Assembly: GCF_000252855.1 (NCBI RefSeq)
Contig: NC_017045.1
Span: forward strand, 124,001 to 188,000
Direction of reading: 5' to 3'
Length of the DNA: 64,000 bases
Source: Riemerella anatipestifer ATCC 11845 = DSM 15868
GTDB taxonomy: Bacteria; Bacteroidota; Bacteroidia; Flavobacteriales; Weeksellaceae
In this document: positions 21,183 through 31,590 of the stretch, piece by piece
Position numbering within the stretch: position 1 is the stretch's first letter
Layout of the letters: every line of letters begins with the position of its first letter
Made by a program: the position numbers and the translations under genes
Notes under the pieces: model-generated
What the model saw: the letters and a program-made list of their open reading frames with translations, nothing else
Database searches by the model: none
Told to the model about the DNA's origin: nothing

Positions 21183-22193
21183 ATGGCAAGAATATATTAT
21201 CACGAAGAAAAATTAACTGGAAAATCATTTGAAAATGATGTAATTAATTTACAATTATTTGATTATATTTTCAACAATACTGACACCGATAAATTTGAAA
21301 TTCCTCCTGTTTCAATTAACTTTTTCTTTGGGTTACTAAAATCAAAAAAAGAAACTTTTAAAACCGTAATAATTTCAAGAGATGGAATAAATTATAATAC
21401 AAAAGAAGGAAATTTTTACTTGCCCAACGCAATAATTTTTTATGATAATGATGATTACACTTTTCCTTCCGAGTTCTATTTTATTTCAAAATTAGGCGAC
21501 AAAATAGAGTTAAGAAAATGTAATGGAGGAAAAGATGTAAAATGGTTTCAGATTCCTGATTTGCATAAAGAAGTTGCTGATAGTGAAATAGTTTCAAAGA
21601 TAGAAAACACTATTTTAGAAGTTAAAAAACTTGTTGAAACTACATATAACAAGCAAATTGTTGTTGATAAAGAAAAAAAGAAAGAGGAAGAATTAAGAAA
21701 AATAGAAGAAAATCGTCCTTTTTTGAATGAAGCTCACAAAAATGCCTATAAAGAGTTGACAGAACTATGCATTGCTCTAAATCCTAAAAAGAAAGATGTT
21801 ATTGCATTTATTGAAAGACTTAAAAATTATGACAAAGACAGTATACTGAATTACATAATGAGCTTTTTAGATAACAACAATGTTCCATTTATTTTGAGGT
21901 TGGATTGGAAAGCTGGTATTGAAGATTTAGAATGGGTATTACAATCATCATTGAAAGAGAATTATAATTTATCAATAGACTTACCTAATGAAAAAGATTA
22001 TGAAGAACATGTCTCAGTTTCATGCGACAACGTTTTTGAAGATTTTGACAAACCAATAAGACAAAAAGGACTGCAAATGGGATTTATAGACACACAATCT
22101 GATGAATATGTAATTGTTTTGCATAAAATAGCAGACAAAGACAAAATAAAAAAAGTAATTAACGAGATTGGATACGGCTATTACGAGAAATAA
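21183..22193 (+). CDS. hypothetical protein with DUF6630-like C-terminus (336 aa)
   Basis: The N-terminal 140 residues form an unrecognised domain with many aromatic residues. A charged helix (VVDKEKKKEEELRKIEEN) links it to a C-terminal domain (from about residue 185) that resembles DUF6630 (IMSFLDNNNVPFILRLDWKA, then an acidic EDLEW). That family often accompanies polymorphic toxins or immunity genes, but no toxin is adjacent. It is an accessory gene at a tRNA/prophage junction. From 22194 to about 22390 nothing else was recognised. Confidence 0.6.
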   Translation: MARIYYHEEKLTGKSFENDVINLQLFDYIFNNTDTDKFEIPPVSINFFFGLLKSKKETFKTVIISRDGINYNTKEGNFYLPNAIIFYDNDDYTFPSEFYFISKLGDKIELRKCNGGKDVKWFQIPDLHKEVADSEIVSKIENTILEVKKLVETTYNKQIVVDKEKKKEEELRKIEENRPFLNEAHKNAYKELTELCIALNPKKKDVIAFIERLKNYDKDSILNYIMSFLDNNNVPFILRLDWKAGIEDLEWVLQSSLKENYNLSIDLPNEKDYEEHVSVSCDNVFEDFDKPIRQKGLQMGFIDTQSDEYVIVLHKIADKDKIKKVINEIGYGYYEK

Positions 22194-22390
22194 GAGCTAC
22201 TACCAATAGGGTATTATCACAAGTGGGATTTTGAAAATTTTGTTTATATTTAGAATACGGTGTTTTATACTGAGAAGTCTTGTCTTCGGTAATAAACCTC
22301 CGTTTCTGTTATAGTATAGTTATAAAAAAGTGGTTAAAAATGAAGAGAATCTTATTTTTTATTAATATTTAGTTTTTAAAATCTAAATAA

Positions 22391-23068
22391 AAAGAAAATC
22401 TTCGCAGATTCGGCTTTTGCAGAGATTAAAAATAGAAATATAAAAAATTTAATTATTGATATCAGAAAAAACGGTGGTGGCAATTCAATGGTTGGAGATA
22501 TTTTATTACAGTATATTGCGAAAACAAACTTTAGACAATATTCTGATAATACTCTAATTGAAATAAGCAATCAAGTTATTAAAAAATAAGGTTAGAAAGA
22601 GATGGGATTTTGAAAAACAAAATAAATTCTCTAAATGATTCACTATACTTGAAACAAATCAATAGAGTTAATGAGCCATTAGAGAAGATAACCACAGCTC
22701 ATTGTGCAAAAAATATAACCAAATTAGAAAAAAATAAAAATAGATTTAATGGGAATTTATTTTTGTCGACAAGCAGGATAACATATTCATAAGCAAGTGA
22801 TTTTACACAAACAATTAAGGCTTATCATTTGGGTAAAGTGATTGGAGAGGAAATAGGAGGTTGGGTTGTTTGTTATGGTGATTCTGTTGAAAGTAAATTG
22901 CCCAACTCTAGTCTTAAATTATCTGTGTCAAGTGTGAAATTTGTAAATACGGGAGCAAATATAAGTGATTGAAATGGTGTAAAACCTGACAAAAAAATTA
23001 GGTCTGAAAAAGCTTTGGAATATGTAATTAAAAACATTGAAAAAATCAATACTAGCCTTACATATTGA
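22391..23068 (+). pseudogene. decayed S41-family peptidase gene
   Basis: Joined frames give a C-terminal processing-peptidase-like core: NLIIDIRKNGGGNSMVGDIL, later FNGNLFLSTSRITYS, ASDFTQTIKAYHLGKVIGEE and WVVCYGDSVESKLPNSSLKL. The gene is broken by a frameshift in an A run near 22585, a TAA replacing a codon after ITYS (where the catalytic Ser region lies), and a TGA replacing an expected Trp near 22970. The N-terminus is missing. It is clearly non-functional. Confidence 0.8.
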
Positions 23069-23132
23069 GTAATATTTACTCTCAAAATGCTTTTTACTAC
23101 CATAATTTTGTTTAATTTAGTGGTAATGAAAA
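23069..23132 (+). repeat. dispersed repeat R2
   Basis: AAAATGCTTTTTACTACCAT followed by AATTTTGTTTAATTTAGTGG, with a GTAATATTT lead-in, homologous to R1 and R3. It begins right after the pseudogene stop and runs into the next start codon. Confidence 0.6.
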
Positions 23133-23776
23133 CACATAAAAAAATATACTATGTTGGTGGAATGATAAGTTTAATTTTTACTCCTGTTATTTTTTGGATT
23201 TATGTGAAACCAACATATGACAATCTGAGTTTAAGAGTTCTAGATTTAGTACTTCCTTATAAAGCTGAAATAGGAGAGAAAACCTTAGAGCATATAGTAA
23301 TCCCAATTGATGGATATAAATATGATATTGTAAATGTTCCCAAGAATTTCAACGATGAAACTGAAAAAAACTATTTAACCTTAATTGAAAAAATTAAAAA
23401 TAATAATATTGATAAAACAGGTATAAAATTCCAGCTTTCAGATAAGAATTCATACGGCGATTTAGTAAAACTCATTAATTTAATGCTGAAAGCAAATCAA
23501 GATGAGTTTGGTCTAGACACAGAAAAGACTAATACATTTTATATGATTCACAGAAAAGTTGAATCTAATGAAGTGATTTGCGGTGGTGGAATTATTGGGT
23601 GTGAATATTCTAATGAATATCTTGATGAAAATGACTATGATTATAAACATTCTAATTTTTTTAAAATAAAATATTCTCCAAAGGAAACCTATTATTTAAT
23701 TTTAGGATATATAATTTTGGTTTATTTTTCTTTAAATAGAATGTTTAGACTTAATGAAAAAACACTAAAAAAATAG
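23126..23776 (+). CDS. hypothetical membrane-anchored protein (216 aa)
   Basis: I place the start at ATG 23126 (MKTHKKIYYVGGMISLIFTP), because the 13 upstream codons of the longer frame belong to repeat R2. An N-terminal membrane helix and a C-terminal one (TYYLILGYIILVYFSLNRMF) enclose a soluble domain containing ICGGGIIGCEYS. No family recognised. Confidence 0.55.
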   Translation: MKTHKKIYYVGGMISLIFTPVIFWIYVKPTYDNLSLRVLDLVLPYKAEIGEKTLEHIVIPIDGYKYDIVNVPKNFNDETEKNYLTLIEKIKNNNIDKTGIKFQLSDKNSYGDLVKLINLMLKANQDEFGLDTEKTNTFYMIHRKVESNEVICGGGIIGCEYSNEYLDENDYDYKHSNFFKIKYSPKETYYLILGYIILVYFSLNRMFRLNEKTLKK

Positions 23777-23781
23777 ATAGT

Positions 23782-24528
23782 ATGCAAACGAATTTCGGAT
23801 TAAAATTTATTTTCTTGCTGAGTTTTCTATTCATCTCAACTTTTTCCTTTTCACAAGTAAAGGATGCTGTGCTTTTGGATAAAGTATTGAAGGAATTAAA
23901 ACTAGATGAGAGTGAAATACATATGGAATTAGTAGCGGACAAAATTCTCCCTTTTTCCGTGGACAAAACTTTCTTTGTTATTCCAAAATACAGAACGAAA
24001 GAGAAAGACGAGTATGGCTTTTATTTTTATGAATTTGATGCCCATGTAATCATCGCTGATAATAAAAATGGGAAAATATTGAATAAGTTTTATGAACCAA
24101 ATGCTTGGACTTCGGATGCTATAAATCTGAATAATATAAGTATTGATACAGGTTTGTACAATTTAAATAAAAAGACAAGAGCTGTAGGAGTAAGGGTAAA
24201 TTATACAGGAAGTAGTAGACCTAACCCCTATAATCAAACGGATTTATCTCTATTTATCACAGAAAATGATAAGTTAAAGCGGGTTTTAAAGAACTTTACC
24301 GTTTCAGAATTTCATGGAGAATGGGATACCAATTGTAGTGGAAAATATGAAGAAGTTAATTCTAATATTGATATTGGTAAAACTATGAATAATGGTTTCT
24401 ATAATCTAATCATCAAATCAAAAATTAAAAAGACACAAAATATTCCAACGAATAATGATTGTGTTGAAAAGATAAAAACTCATCAAAGAGTAAAAAACTT
24501 AAAGTTTAATGGAATAGAATATCATTGA
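23782..24528 (+). CDS. secreted hypothetical protein (248 aa)
   Basis: A clear signal peptide (FLLSFLFISTFSFSQ, cleavage after about residue 24) precedes a beta-rich domain (EYGFYFYEFDAHVIIADNKN). It resembles Bacteroidota PA3715-like exported proteins of unknown function, but I am not sure. It follows the membrane-anchored gene by 5 nt, so the two are likely co-transcribed. Confidence 0.55.
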   Translation: MQTNFGLKFIFLLSFLFISTFSFSQVKDAVLLDKVLKELKLDESEIHMELVADKILPFSVDKTFFVIPKYRTKEKDEYGFYFYEFDAHVIIADNKNGKILNKFYEPNAWTSDAINLNNISIDTGLYNLNKKTRAVGVRVNYTGSSRPNPYNQTDLSLFITENDKLKRVLKNFTVSEFHGEWDTNCSGKYEEVNSNIDIGKTMNNGFYNLIIKSKIKKTQNIPTNNDCVEKIKTHQRVKNLKFNGIEYH

Positions 24529-24591
24529 TAGCGTTTATATAACTGAATATACTACCAAATAGTTATGGGTGTAGATAACATGGCGGGGATA

Positions 24592-24675
24592 AGTAATGAT
24601 ATAAATTTGGTAATGTTTTATAGCAAAATGCTTTTCACTTCCACAATTTTGTTTAATTTGGTGACGGTTAAAAAA
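24592..24675 (+). repeat. dispersed repeat R3
   Basis: GTAATGATATAAATTTGG, then AAAATGCTTTTCACTTCCAC and TTTTGTTTAATTTGGTGACG. Closest to R1; ends about 10 nt before the lipoprotein gene. Confidence 0.62.
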
Positions 24676-24684
24676 TACAGCTAT

Positions 24685-25326
24685 ATGAAATTAAGAAACC
24701 TAATTATTTTTAGCATTTTAGTGTTGATGAACTCTTGTTCAACGCAGTTGACAACTTTACCAAACGGAAAACAAGTTGATAAAAGATTTGTTGGAACTTG
24801 GACGGGTTCAGAAAATGGACAACAAATTGATGGAATGAGCAAATCTTGGGAAATGAAAAGATTTGAAGATGGAACATTTATTTTAGATTTTACTTATACT
24901 CAATTTGGAGAAAGTAAAAATTTACAGGAAACTGGAAATTGGTGGGTTGAAAATGGAAAATTTAATGAATTTCATGATGAATCTGGAAAAACCGATGTGT
25001 ACCAATATGAAATTATAAACAAAAATCAAATCAGATTTATTTCTGAAAGTATAAGTGTTGACATGAATACTGATAAGTATGAATTTGTTGATACTAGAAA
25101 AGCAACAAATTTGAATGATGGAAAATCTATAGAAAATGCAATAAAAGTAAATAGTGTTGCTGAAGAATATGAGTTTGTTGAAAAAAATTGTCCTAATTGC
25201 AAATTGATAAACCAAGTATTAACTGAACATAATGGAATCCCCTATGATATATTAAATTTAGAGAAGAATGATGGAACTAAAATCAGTTTTTATTTTAATA
25301 TAAAATCGTTTTATGGAAAGTTTTAA
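24685..25326 (+). CDS. hypothetical lipoprotein (213 aa)
   Basis: The start is set at ATG 24685 because it opens a lipoprotein signal (LIIFSILVLMNSCS, lipobox Cys at residue 18); the longer frame upstream lies in repeat R3. A lipocalin-like segment follows (KRFVGTWTGSENG ... SWEMKRFEDGTFILDFTY), then a second part with CPNC. It is probably an exported surface or periplasmic protein of unknown role. Confidence 0.6.
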   Translation: MKLRNLIIFSILVLMNSCSTQLTTLPNGKQVDKRFVGTWTGSENGQQIDGMSKSWEMKRFEDGTFILDFTYTQFGESKNLQETGNWWVENGKFNEFHDESGKTDVYQYEIINKNQIRFISESISVDMNTDKYEFVDTRKATNLNDGKSIENAIKVNSVAEEYEFVEKNCPNCKLINQVLTEHNGIPYDILNLEKNDGTKISFYFNIKSFYGKF

Positions 25327-25332
25327 AAAAAC

Positions 25333-25357
25333 AAAGCTACCTTTTTGGGGTAGCTTT
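25333..25357. terminator. bidirectional terminator between the lipoprotein gene and frr
   Basis: AAAGCTACC and GGTAGCTTT arms with a 7-nt loop and T-rich or A-rich flanks on both sides. Confidence 0.8.
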
Positions 25358-25362
25358 AGTTT

Positions 25363-25917
25363 TTATATTTTCATAATATCTACTTCTTTGTGTTTGTAGT
25401 GGTCGTCTATCGTACTAATGTACTTATCTGTAAGCTGCTGAACCTCGTTTTCGGTATCTTTAATAATATCTTCGGATACCCCATCTAGCTTCTTAAGGTC
25501 TTTCATTGCATCTTGTCTTGCATTTCTTACAGTTACTTTAGTCTGTTCCGCTTCCGCTTTAGCTTGCTTTGCAAGGTCTTTTCTTCTCTCTTCAGTTAGC
25601 GGGGGTACATTTAGGATAATAGTATCACCATTGTTAGACGGAGCAAACCCTAAGTTAGAGTTAATAATCCCTTTCTCTATATCCTTAATAGCCGATCTGT
25701 CCCAAGGCTGGATAGCAATAGTCATCGCATCAGGGATAGAAACATTCGCAACTTGGTTAAGAGGAGTAGGGCTACCATAGTATTCCACCATTACATCTTG
25801 TACCATAGCCGTAGAAGCACGCCCAGCTCTAATCTTTAAGAAAGCGTGTTCTAGGTGTTTAATCGCAGCGTCCATTTCCTGACGAGCATTGTCTAATATC
25901 AACTGTATCTCTTCCAT
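25363..25917 (-). CDS. frr: ribosome recycling factor
   Basis: The 184-residue protein is full length. The N-terminal helix (MDAAIKHLEHAFLKIRAGRA) and the central GSPTPLNQVANVSIPDAMTI are family hallmarks, as is VPPLTEERRKDLAKQAK. With EF-G it splits post-termination ribosomes. It lies 37 nt after pyrH on the same strand, a common gene pair. Confidence 0.97.
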   Translation of the reverse strand: MEEIQLILDNARQEMDAAIKHLEHAFLKIRAGRASTAMVQDVMVEYYGSPTPLNQVANVSIPDAMTIAIQPWDRSAIKDIEKGIINSNLGFAPSNNGDTIILNVPPLTEERRKDLAKQAKAEAEQTKVTVRNARQDAMKDLKKLDGVSEDIIKDTENEVQQLTDKYISTIDDHYKHKEVDIMKI

Positions 25918-25954
25918 TTTATTTAATGATTATTTTTTTAATTATATAAAACTC

Positions 25955-26677
<723 letters not shown>

Positions 26678-26840
26678 TTAAATCAATATTTACTTTGGAC
26701 TAAAATTTCCTCTGCAAATATAAGTATTACGATAGAATTAACTCTCATTTGAATTAATTAAATATCAAAAAAAGATTCTAGGTTTTGTTTAATTTTATGA
26801 ATAAACCTTATGATGATGTTAATGAGTAAAACTTAATTGT

Positions 26841-26848
26841 TATTTTTG
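26841..26848 (+). promoter_or_regulatory. TATTTTTG promoter box upstream of truB
   Basis: It matches TAnnTTTG 21 nt before the chosen ATG. No convincing -33 TTG was seen at the right spacing. Confidence 0.35.
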
Positions 26849-26868
26849 TGGCAGAGAATATAGAAGCG

Positions 26869-27567
26869 ATGACATTAGAAGAAATACAAGCTGGACAGGT
26901 ATTTTTGGTAGATAAGCCTTTGGATTGGACTTCCTTTCAGGCGGTTAACAAAATGAAATTCAAACTGAAAAGAGAGTTTAAGCTAAAGAAGATTAAAATT
27001 GGTCATGCAGGAACATTAGACCCTAGAGCCACAGGGCTTTTGGTGGTCTGCACAGGCAAAGCTACCAAGACTATCCCAGAAATACAAAATGCTCCAAAAG
27101 AGTACCACGCCGAAATAAAAATTGGAGTCCAGACGGCTTCTTATGACACCGAAGAACCAGAAATATTACCCCAAGATATTAGTACCATCACTAAAGAGCA
27201 AATTTTAGAAACTTTGGATAGCTTTGTGGGAGAGATAGACCAAACGCCACCTATATTTTCTGCGATTAAAGTAGATGGCGAAAGAGCATACAATCTTGCC
27301 AGAGCAGGTGAAGAGGTGGAACTAAAGAAACGGAAAACCACCATTTACTTTATAGACAATATAGAGGTTGATTTGCCTTTTGTGAGGTTTAGTGTAGGGT
27401 GTTCCAAAGGGACTTATATCCGAAGTTTAGCACACGATATAGGTCAGGCTTTAGGTGTAGGAGCTTATCTTACACAGCTGAGAAGGACTAAGATTGGTGA
27501 TTTTTCTGTAGAACAGGCTTCGGAACAATTTTTAACAAATGAGTTTAGTTTTACCAATAATATTTAA
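26869..27567 (+). CDS. truB: tRNA pseudouridine(55) synthase
   Basis: TruB has FLVDKPLDWTSFQAVNK, the catalytic-Asp motif GHAGTLDPRATGLLVV and CSKGTYIRSLAHDIG. It makes Psi55 in the tRNA T loop. A GTG at 26848 would extend the protein by 7 residues, but it overlaps a TATTTTTG promoter box (26841-26848), so I place the start at ATG 26869 (MTLEEIQAGQVF). The last 28 nt overlap a spurious extension of the next gene. Confidence 0.94.
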   Translation: MTLEEIQAGQVFLVDKPLDWTSFQAVNKMKFKLKREFKLKKIKIGHAGTLDPRATGLLVVCTGKATKTIPEIQNAPKEYHAEIKIGVQTASYDTEEPEILPQDISTITKEQILETLDSFVGEIDQTPPIFSAIKVDGERAYNLARAGEEVELKKRKTTIYFIDNIEVDLPFVRFSVGCSKGTYIRSLAHDIGQALGVGAYLTQLRRTKIGDFSVEQASEQFLTNEFSFTNNI

Positions 27568-27571
27568 TGAT

Positions 27572-28132
27572 ATGGATAAAATTTTTGTATTCTGTTTTGC
27601 ACTTACTTTTTTAGGTAGCTTTGCTCAAGAACAAAAGTCAGATAAGTTGGGAATATTCACAGGAATAAATGCTAATGTAGGGTTAGATTTAGCCTCTATT
27701 CTTAGAGGAAATAATACCGATACAAATAATAATACACTAAATAATAGCCGAAGCGATGAAAAATTTGCTTATGGGTTTGCTTCTGAATTGGGCGTACAAC
27801 CTTTTAATTGGTTGGCTATTTCGGGAGGGATTAAGTATAGCTATGTTTCGGATAATTATCATTTATTGTATTACACCATCAACCCGTATATATTTGTTAC
27901 CAAAGCCGAAGACCACGATTTTGGTTACATTGGACTGAAATTAGGTAAACAGTTCAATCGTTCCGCAGCCAATGATACAGCGTATTGGGGACTAAGTGTT
28001 GGTAAGTTTGATGCTTCTATTTATCGTAATTTAGGGCAAAAATTTGAGCTGTCTTTAGAAGGGTACAGTATGGGGAATTGGTTCATAGGTTTCTCTTATG
28101 GTATTGTATTTTATAGTAATAAAAATTTATAG
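27572..28132 (+). CDS. predicted outer-membrane or exported protein (186 aa)
   Basis: The start is set at ATG 27572 because it opens a signal peptide (IFVFCFALTFLGSFAQ). Alternating hydrophobic and aromatic strands (WLAISGGIKYSYVSDNY, YIGLKLGKQFNRS) and a final WFIGFSYGIVFYSNKNL suggest a small beta-barrel. It lies between truB and rluF, 4 nt after truB, so it is co-transcribed. No specific family. Confidence 0.6.
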   Translation: MDKIFVFCFALTFLGSFAQEQKSDKLGIFTGINANVGLDLASILRGNNTDTNNNTLNNSRSDEKFAYGFASELGVQPFNWLAISGGIKYSYVSDNYHLLYYTINPYIFVTKAEDHDFGYIGLKLGKQFNRSAANDTAYWGLSVGKFDASIYRNLGQKFELSLEGYSMGNWFIGFSYGIVFYSNKNL

Positions 28133-28858
28133 TTGGTGGAAAAGGTTAGAATCAATAAATATTTATCGGAAGTAGGCTTTTGTTCTCGTAGAGAAGCAGA
28201 TAAAATACTGGAACAAGGGAGAATTACCATCAATGGTAAAATACCAGAATTAGGGACTAAAGTAAGTGCAGAAGACGAGATAAAGGTAGATGGGAAGCTT
28301 ATTACCGAGCCAAAGGAAGAGAATGTTTATATTGCATTTAATAAGCCAGTGGGCATTGTTTGTACAACGGATACTAAACGAGAAAAGAATAATATTATTG
28401 ATTACATCAAATATCCCAAACGCATCTTCCCGATAGGAAGATTGGATAAACCTAGTGAGGGTTTAATATTGCTGACTTCGGACGGTGATATTGTTAATAA
28501 AATATTAAGGGCAAGAAACAACCACGAAAAGGAATATATTGTAAGGGTAGATAAGCCTATTACCAATAAATTCTTAGAACAGATGAGAGCGGGAGTGCCG
28601 ATACTAGGCACAGTTACCAGAAAGTGCGAAGTGGAGCAGCTGGATAAAATGCAATTTAGGATTGTACTTACCCAGGGTCTGAATAGACAAATCCGCCGTA
28701 TGTGCGAATATTTAGGATACGAAGTGAAGAAGCTAAAGCGTATCAGAATTATGAATATCCATTTAGATTTACCAATAGGAAAGTGGCGAGAGCTGACACC
28801 CAACGAGATGAAAACCCTCAACCATCTGATTAAAGATTCAGCGAAAACTTACGATTAG
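28133..28858 (+). CDS. rluF: 23S rRNA pseudouridine synthase, RluF/RsuA family
   Basis: An N-terminal S4 RNA-binding domain ([20 protein letters not shown]) is followed by the RsuA/RluB/E/F catalytic domain with [17 protein letters not shown] (catalytic Asp) and [18 protein letters not shown]. RluF modifies U2604 in 23S rRNA. The frame begins with TTG (28133) directly after the previous stop, or GTG (28136); there is no ATG nearby. Confidence 0.85.
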   Translation: MVEKVRINKYLSEVGFCSRREADKILEQGRITINGKIPELGTKVSAEDEIKVDGKLITEPKEENVYIAFNKPVGIVCTTDTKREKNNIIDYIKYPKRIFPIGRLDKPSEGLILLTSDGDIVNKILRARNNHEKEYIVRVDKPITNKFLEQMRAGVPILGTVTRKCEVEQLDKMQFRIVLTQGLNRQIRRMCEYLGYEVKKLKRIRIMNIHLDLPIGKWRELTPNEMKTLNHLIKDSAKTYD

Positions 28859-29310
28859 TATTTTTCTGTAAGATAATGGTAGGCTTTTAAGTATTTATTA
28901 AACCTTTTCAAATCTTTTTCTGTGAGTGGGCGGTTTACCCTTTTTAAATCCATATTATCGGTTAAATCGTTTATTTTAACGGCAATGGCTAGAGGCGATT
29001 GTTCAATGCGTTTAATAAAATCGTCATAGCTTTCCTCTGGGTTGGTCTTAGAAAGGCATTCTATAGCGAATAATATTTCATCTGGGTAGCCCTGTTTTTT
29101 TAGATATTCTATGCTGTATTCTGGGCAGTCTTCTACAACATCGTGTAGTACGCCTACTATTTTTTCGTCTAGAGTTTTACCGTAATTCATCACTCTCATC
29201 ACATGCCCTATATAAGGAGCTTTGTATTTGTCGGTTTGTCCACGGTGGGCATTTTGGGCAATTCTAATGGCTTTGTGCAACAATTCTTCTTTCATCATTT
29301 TGTCTGTCAT
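28855..29310 (-). CDS. HD-domain phosphohydrolase (RelA/SpoT-hydrolase-like)
   Basis: The 151-residue protein has an H..HD..D metal site: [15 protein letters not shown] and [12 protein letters not shown]. This arrangement is that of small HD domains similar to the (p)ppGpp hydrolase domain of SpoT. A role in alarmone or nucleotide hydrolysis is inferred. It converges with rluF and overlaps it by 4 nt. Confidence 0.75.
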   Translation of the reverse strand: MTDKMMKEELLHKAIRIAQNAHRGQTDKYKAPYIGHVMRVMNYGKTLDEKIVGVLHDVVEDCPEYSIEYLKKQGYPDEILFAIECLSKTNPEESYDDFIKRIEQSPLAIAVKINDLTDNMDLKRVNRPLTEKDLKRFNKYLKAYHYLTEKY

Positions 29311-29358
29311 CTGGTAATTCTAAAAACAAAAAAGAATTAAACTATTTTTAGTGATAGA

Positions 29359-29745
29359 TTAGTCAAGTATTTTAACAGGTTTTTTGTTCTCATCTATAGC
29401 AACGAGAGTGAAATCACCAAATACAGCTTTTTCTCTTGTATTGGCATACATTTCTTCGATAAAAACCTCCACACTTACTTTTAAGCTGGTATTTCCTACA
29501 GATTTTACCTTCCCTACAAGCTCTACTAAAGTATCTGCAGGAATGGGTTTTTTAAAATCAATTTGGTCGCAACTCACTGTTACAATGGTTTTCCTAGAAA
29601 ATCTAGTTGCAGTAATGAAGGCAACTTCGTCCATTATTTTCATAATAGTACCGCCAAACATAGTATTATGGTGGTTAGTAGTGTCAGGAAATACTACCTT
29701 AAAAGTGTGCGTTTCAGATTGTTTTATTCTTTCTTCGTAAGTCAT
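29359..29745 (-). CDS. acyl-CoA thioesterase, YciA-like hotdog protein
   Basis: The 128-residue single hotdog domain has HHNTMFGGTIMKIMDEVAFI (active-site loop and hotdog helix) and SVEVFIEEMYANTREK. YciA-type enzymes hydrolyse acyl-CoA thioesters. It is a stand-alone gene with AT-rich flanks. Confidence 0.85.
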   Translation of the reverse strand: MTYEERIKQSETHTFKVVFPDTTNHHNTMFGGTIMKIMDEVAFITATRFSRKTIVTVSCDQIDFKKPIPADTLVELVGKVKSVGNTSLKVSVEVFIEEMYANTREKAVFGDFTLVAIDENKKPVKILD

Positions 29746-29792
29746 TTTAATTAAGTGTTTCTAGTCATCTTACAAATATAATCTTTTTTGAC

Positions 29793-31466
29793 TTATTGTT
29801 GTACTCTAAGTTTACTGTTTTTGTAGCCATAACCAAAGTAAACTACCAACCCAATCCCAAACCAAACAATAAACCAGAACCAGTTTTCGTGAGTCATTCC
29901 CGTAAGGAGATAAAGGCAAGAACTTAATCCTAGTAGAGGGATAAGAGATAGATTTTTAATAAAAGCTAATAGAGACAAAACTAGGTTAATGATTAGATAA
30001 ATAAATATGGCCAATCTAAATTCTCCTTCTTCAGGGTCGTTCCAATCCATCAAAGTACTGAAAAATTCAGGAATGAGATTATAGAAGAAAACGACTCCAC
30101 CAGTAAATAAAACTGGGAAAATATATTTAGCATTGATGTAAGGCATCTGGAAACGACCTTCTACTTTTTCTTTTCTTGGTAAGAGAAGAACGCCACCACA
30201 CACTAAAACAAAGGCAAATATGGTACCGATACTCGTAAAGTCTAAGATGAAAGATTTATCTGTAAATAAAATGGGAATGCCTACAACCAAACCTGTAATA
30301 ATGGTTGCAAAAGAAGGAGTTTTTCTTGTAGGGTGTATTTGTTGAAATTTTTTTGGAAGTAATCCGTCGCGGCTCATAGAGTACCATATTCTAGGTTGCC
30401 CCATTTGAAATACAAGAAGAACGCTAGTTATCGCAATAATTGCAGTAATTGAAACCACAAGTTCCATCCACGCAACATTGGCATTAGAAGGTTCAAAAAT
30501 AAATGAAAGTGGGTCACCCACACCATCAAACTTTCTATAATCTACCATACCTGTAAGTACTAGTGTAAGTACCATATAGATGGCTGTACAAAGTACTAAA
30601 GCGATTATCATACCTTTTGGAAGAGTTTTTTGAGGGTCTTTGGTTTCCTCGGATAAAACACTCAAAGCATCAAAACCTATATAGGCGAAAAATACGCCAG
30701 AAACGGCACTCATCACTCCAATAAATCCATTAGGCATCATTGTAGGCTGGTGTGTAATGTTGCTTATAGGAGTCCAATTATCTGTATTGATGTAAAATAC
30801 ACCTACAGCTATCACTAATATAACAACAGCAAGTTTTAAGATTACCAATAAGTTGTTAAAGTTTTTACTTTCTTTTATTCCAATGTAGCATACCCAAGTA
30901 ATTAACCCATTGATAACTAAGGCAGGAATATCCACTATAAATTTTAATCCGCCAATAACAGGAGCGTTTTTCCAAGCCGAAATAAGGGCAGGGTGAGTAG
31001 ACCCTTTGAAAAAGGCTTTTTTAGCTTCGGAGTAGCTACAAGTGAGGTAGTCAGGTATATTAATTCCTATTCTAGAAAGAAACGAAGTAAAGTAATCTGA
31101 CCAAGAAAAGGCAACATAAATATTTCCAAAAGAATATTCCATAATTAGAGCCCAGCCTATTATCCAAGCTATAAGCTCTCCAAAACTAGCATAGGCATAG
31201 GTGTAGGCAGAACCAGCGGCAGGGATTCTACTAGCAAATTCAGCATAACATAGAGCCGTAAAACCACAAGCTACACCACAGATAATATAAAGTGTAATAA
31301 CTCCAGGACCACCTCTAAAAATAGCTTCGCCTAGACTACTAAAGCTACCGGCTCCTATAATAGCTGCAATCCCAAAGAATACAATGTCCCAAACCCCTAA
31401 GGTTCTCACAAAGGAGCTTCCTAGGTCATTAGGGTTATATGATTTTGTTTTAAATAGTTGTTTCAT
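29793..31466 (-). CDS. APC-family amino acid permease
   Basis: The 557-residue protein has more than 12 predicted membrane helices. It opens with GVWDIVFFGIAAIIGAGSFS, the APC helix-1 unwound GxG motif, and includes ASRIPAAGSAYTYAYASFGE and FFAYIGFDALSVLSEETKDP, typical of cationic/neutral amino acid transporters (YfnA/CAT type). It would import amino acids by proton coupling; the substrate cannot be specified. Confidence 0.88.
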   Translation of the reverse strand: MKQLFKTKSYNPNDLGSSFVRTLGVWDIVFFGIAAIIGAGSFSSLGEAIFRGGPGVITLYIICGVACGFTALCYAEFASRIPAAGSAYTYAYASFGELIAWIIGWALIMEYSFGNIYVAFSWSDYFTSFLSRIGINIPDYLTCSYSEAKKAFFKGSTHPALISAWKNAPVIGGLKFIVDIPALVINGLITWVCYIGIKESKNFNNLLVILKLAVVILVIAVGVFYINTDNWTPISNITHQPTMMPNGFIGVMSAVSGVFFAYIGFDALSVLSEETKDPQKTLPKGMIIALVLCTAIYMVLTLVLTGMVDYRKFDGVGDPLSFIFEPSNANVAWMELVVSITAIIAITSVLLVFQMGQPRIWYSMSRDGLLPKKFQQIHPTRKTPSFATIITGLVVGIPILFTDKSFILDFTSIGTIFAFVLVCGGVLLLPRKEKVEGRFQMPYINAKYIFPVLFTGGVVFFYNLIPEFFSTLMDWNDPEEGEFRLAIFIYLIINLVLSLLAFIKNLSLIPLLGLSSCLYLLTGMTHENWFWFIVWFGIGLVVYFGYGYKNSKLRVQQ

Positions 31467-31590
31467 ACCTTATAAAGATGAACATTAAAAAGGGAACAAA
31501 TGTAAAAGTTTTTTTCTTAAAAATGCTACTTGTTTATTTTTTTCGTATTCAAGGCAGTAGAGTTGTTTATAAATTTCGCAAATTTGTAAG

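Noticed and set aside
26848-26868. GTG start for truB
   Set aside because: It overlaps a good TAnnTTTG promoter box, and relatives start at the ATG.
29384-29740. 118-codon frame antisense to the YciA-like gene
   Set aside because: It is a shadow of the thioesterase gene with no protein family signature.
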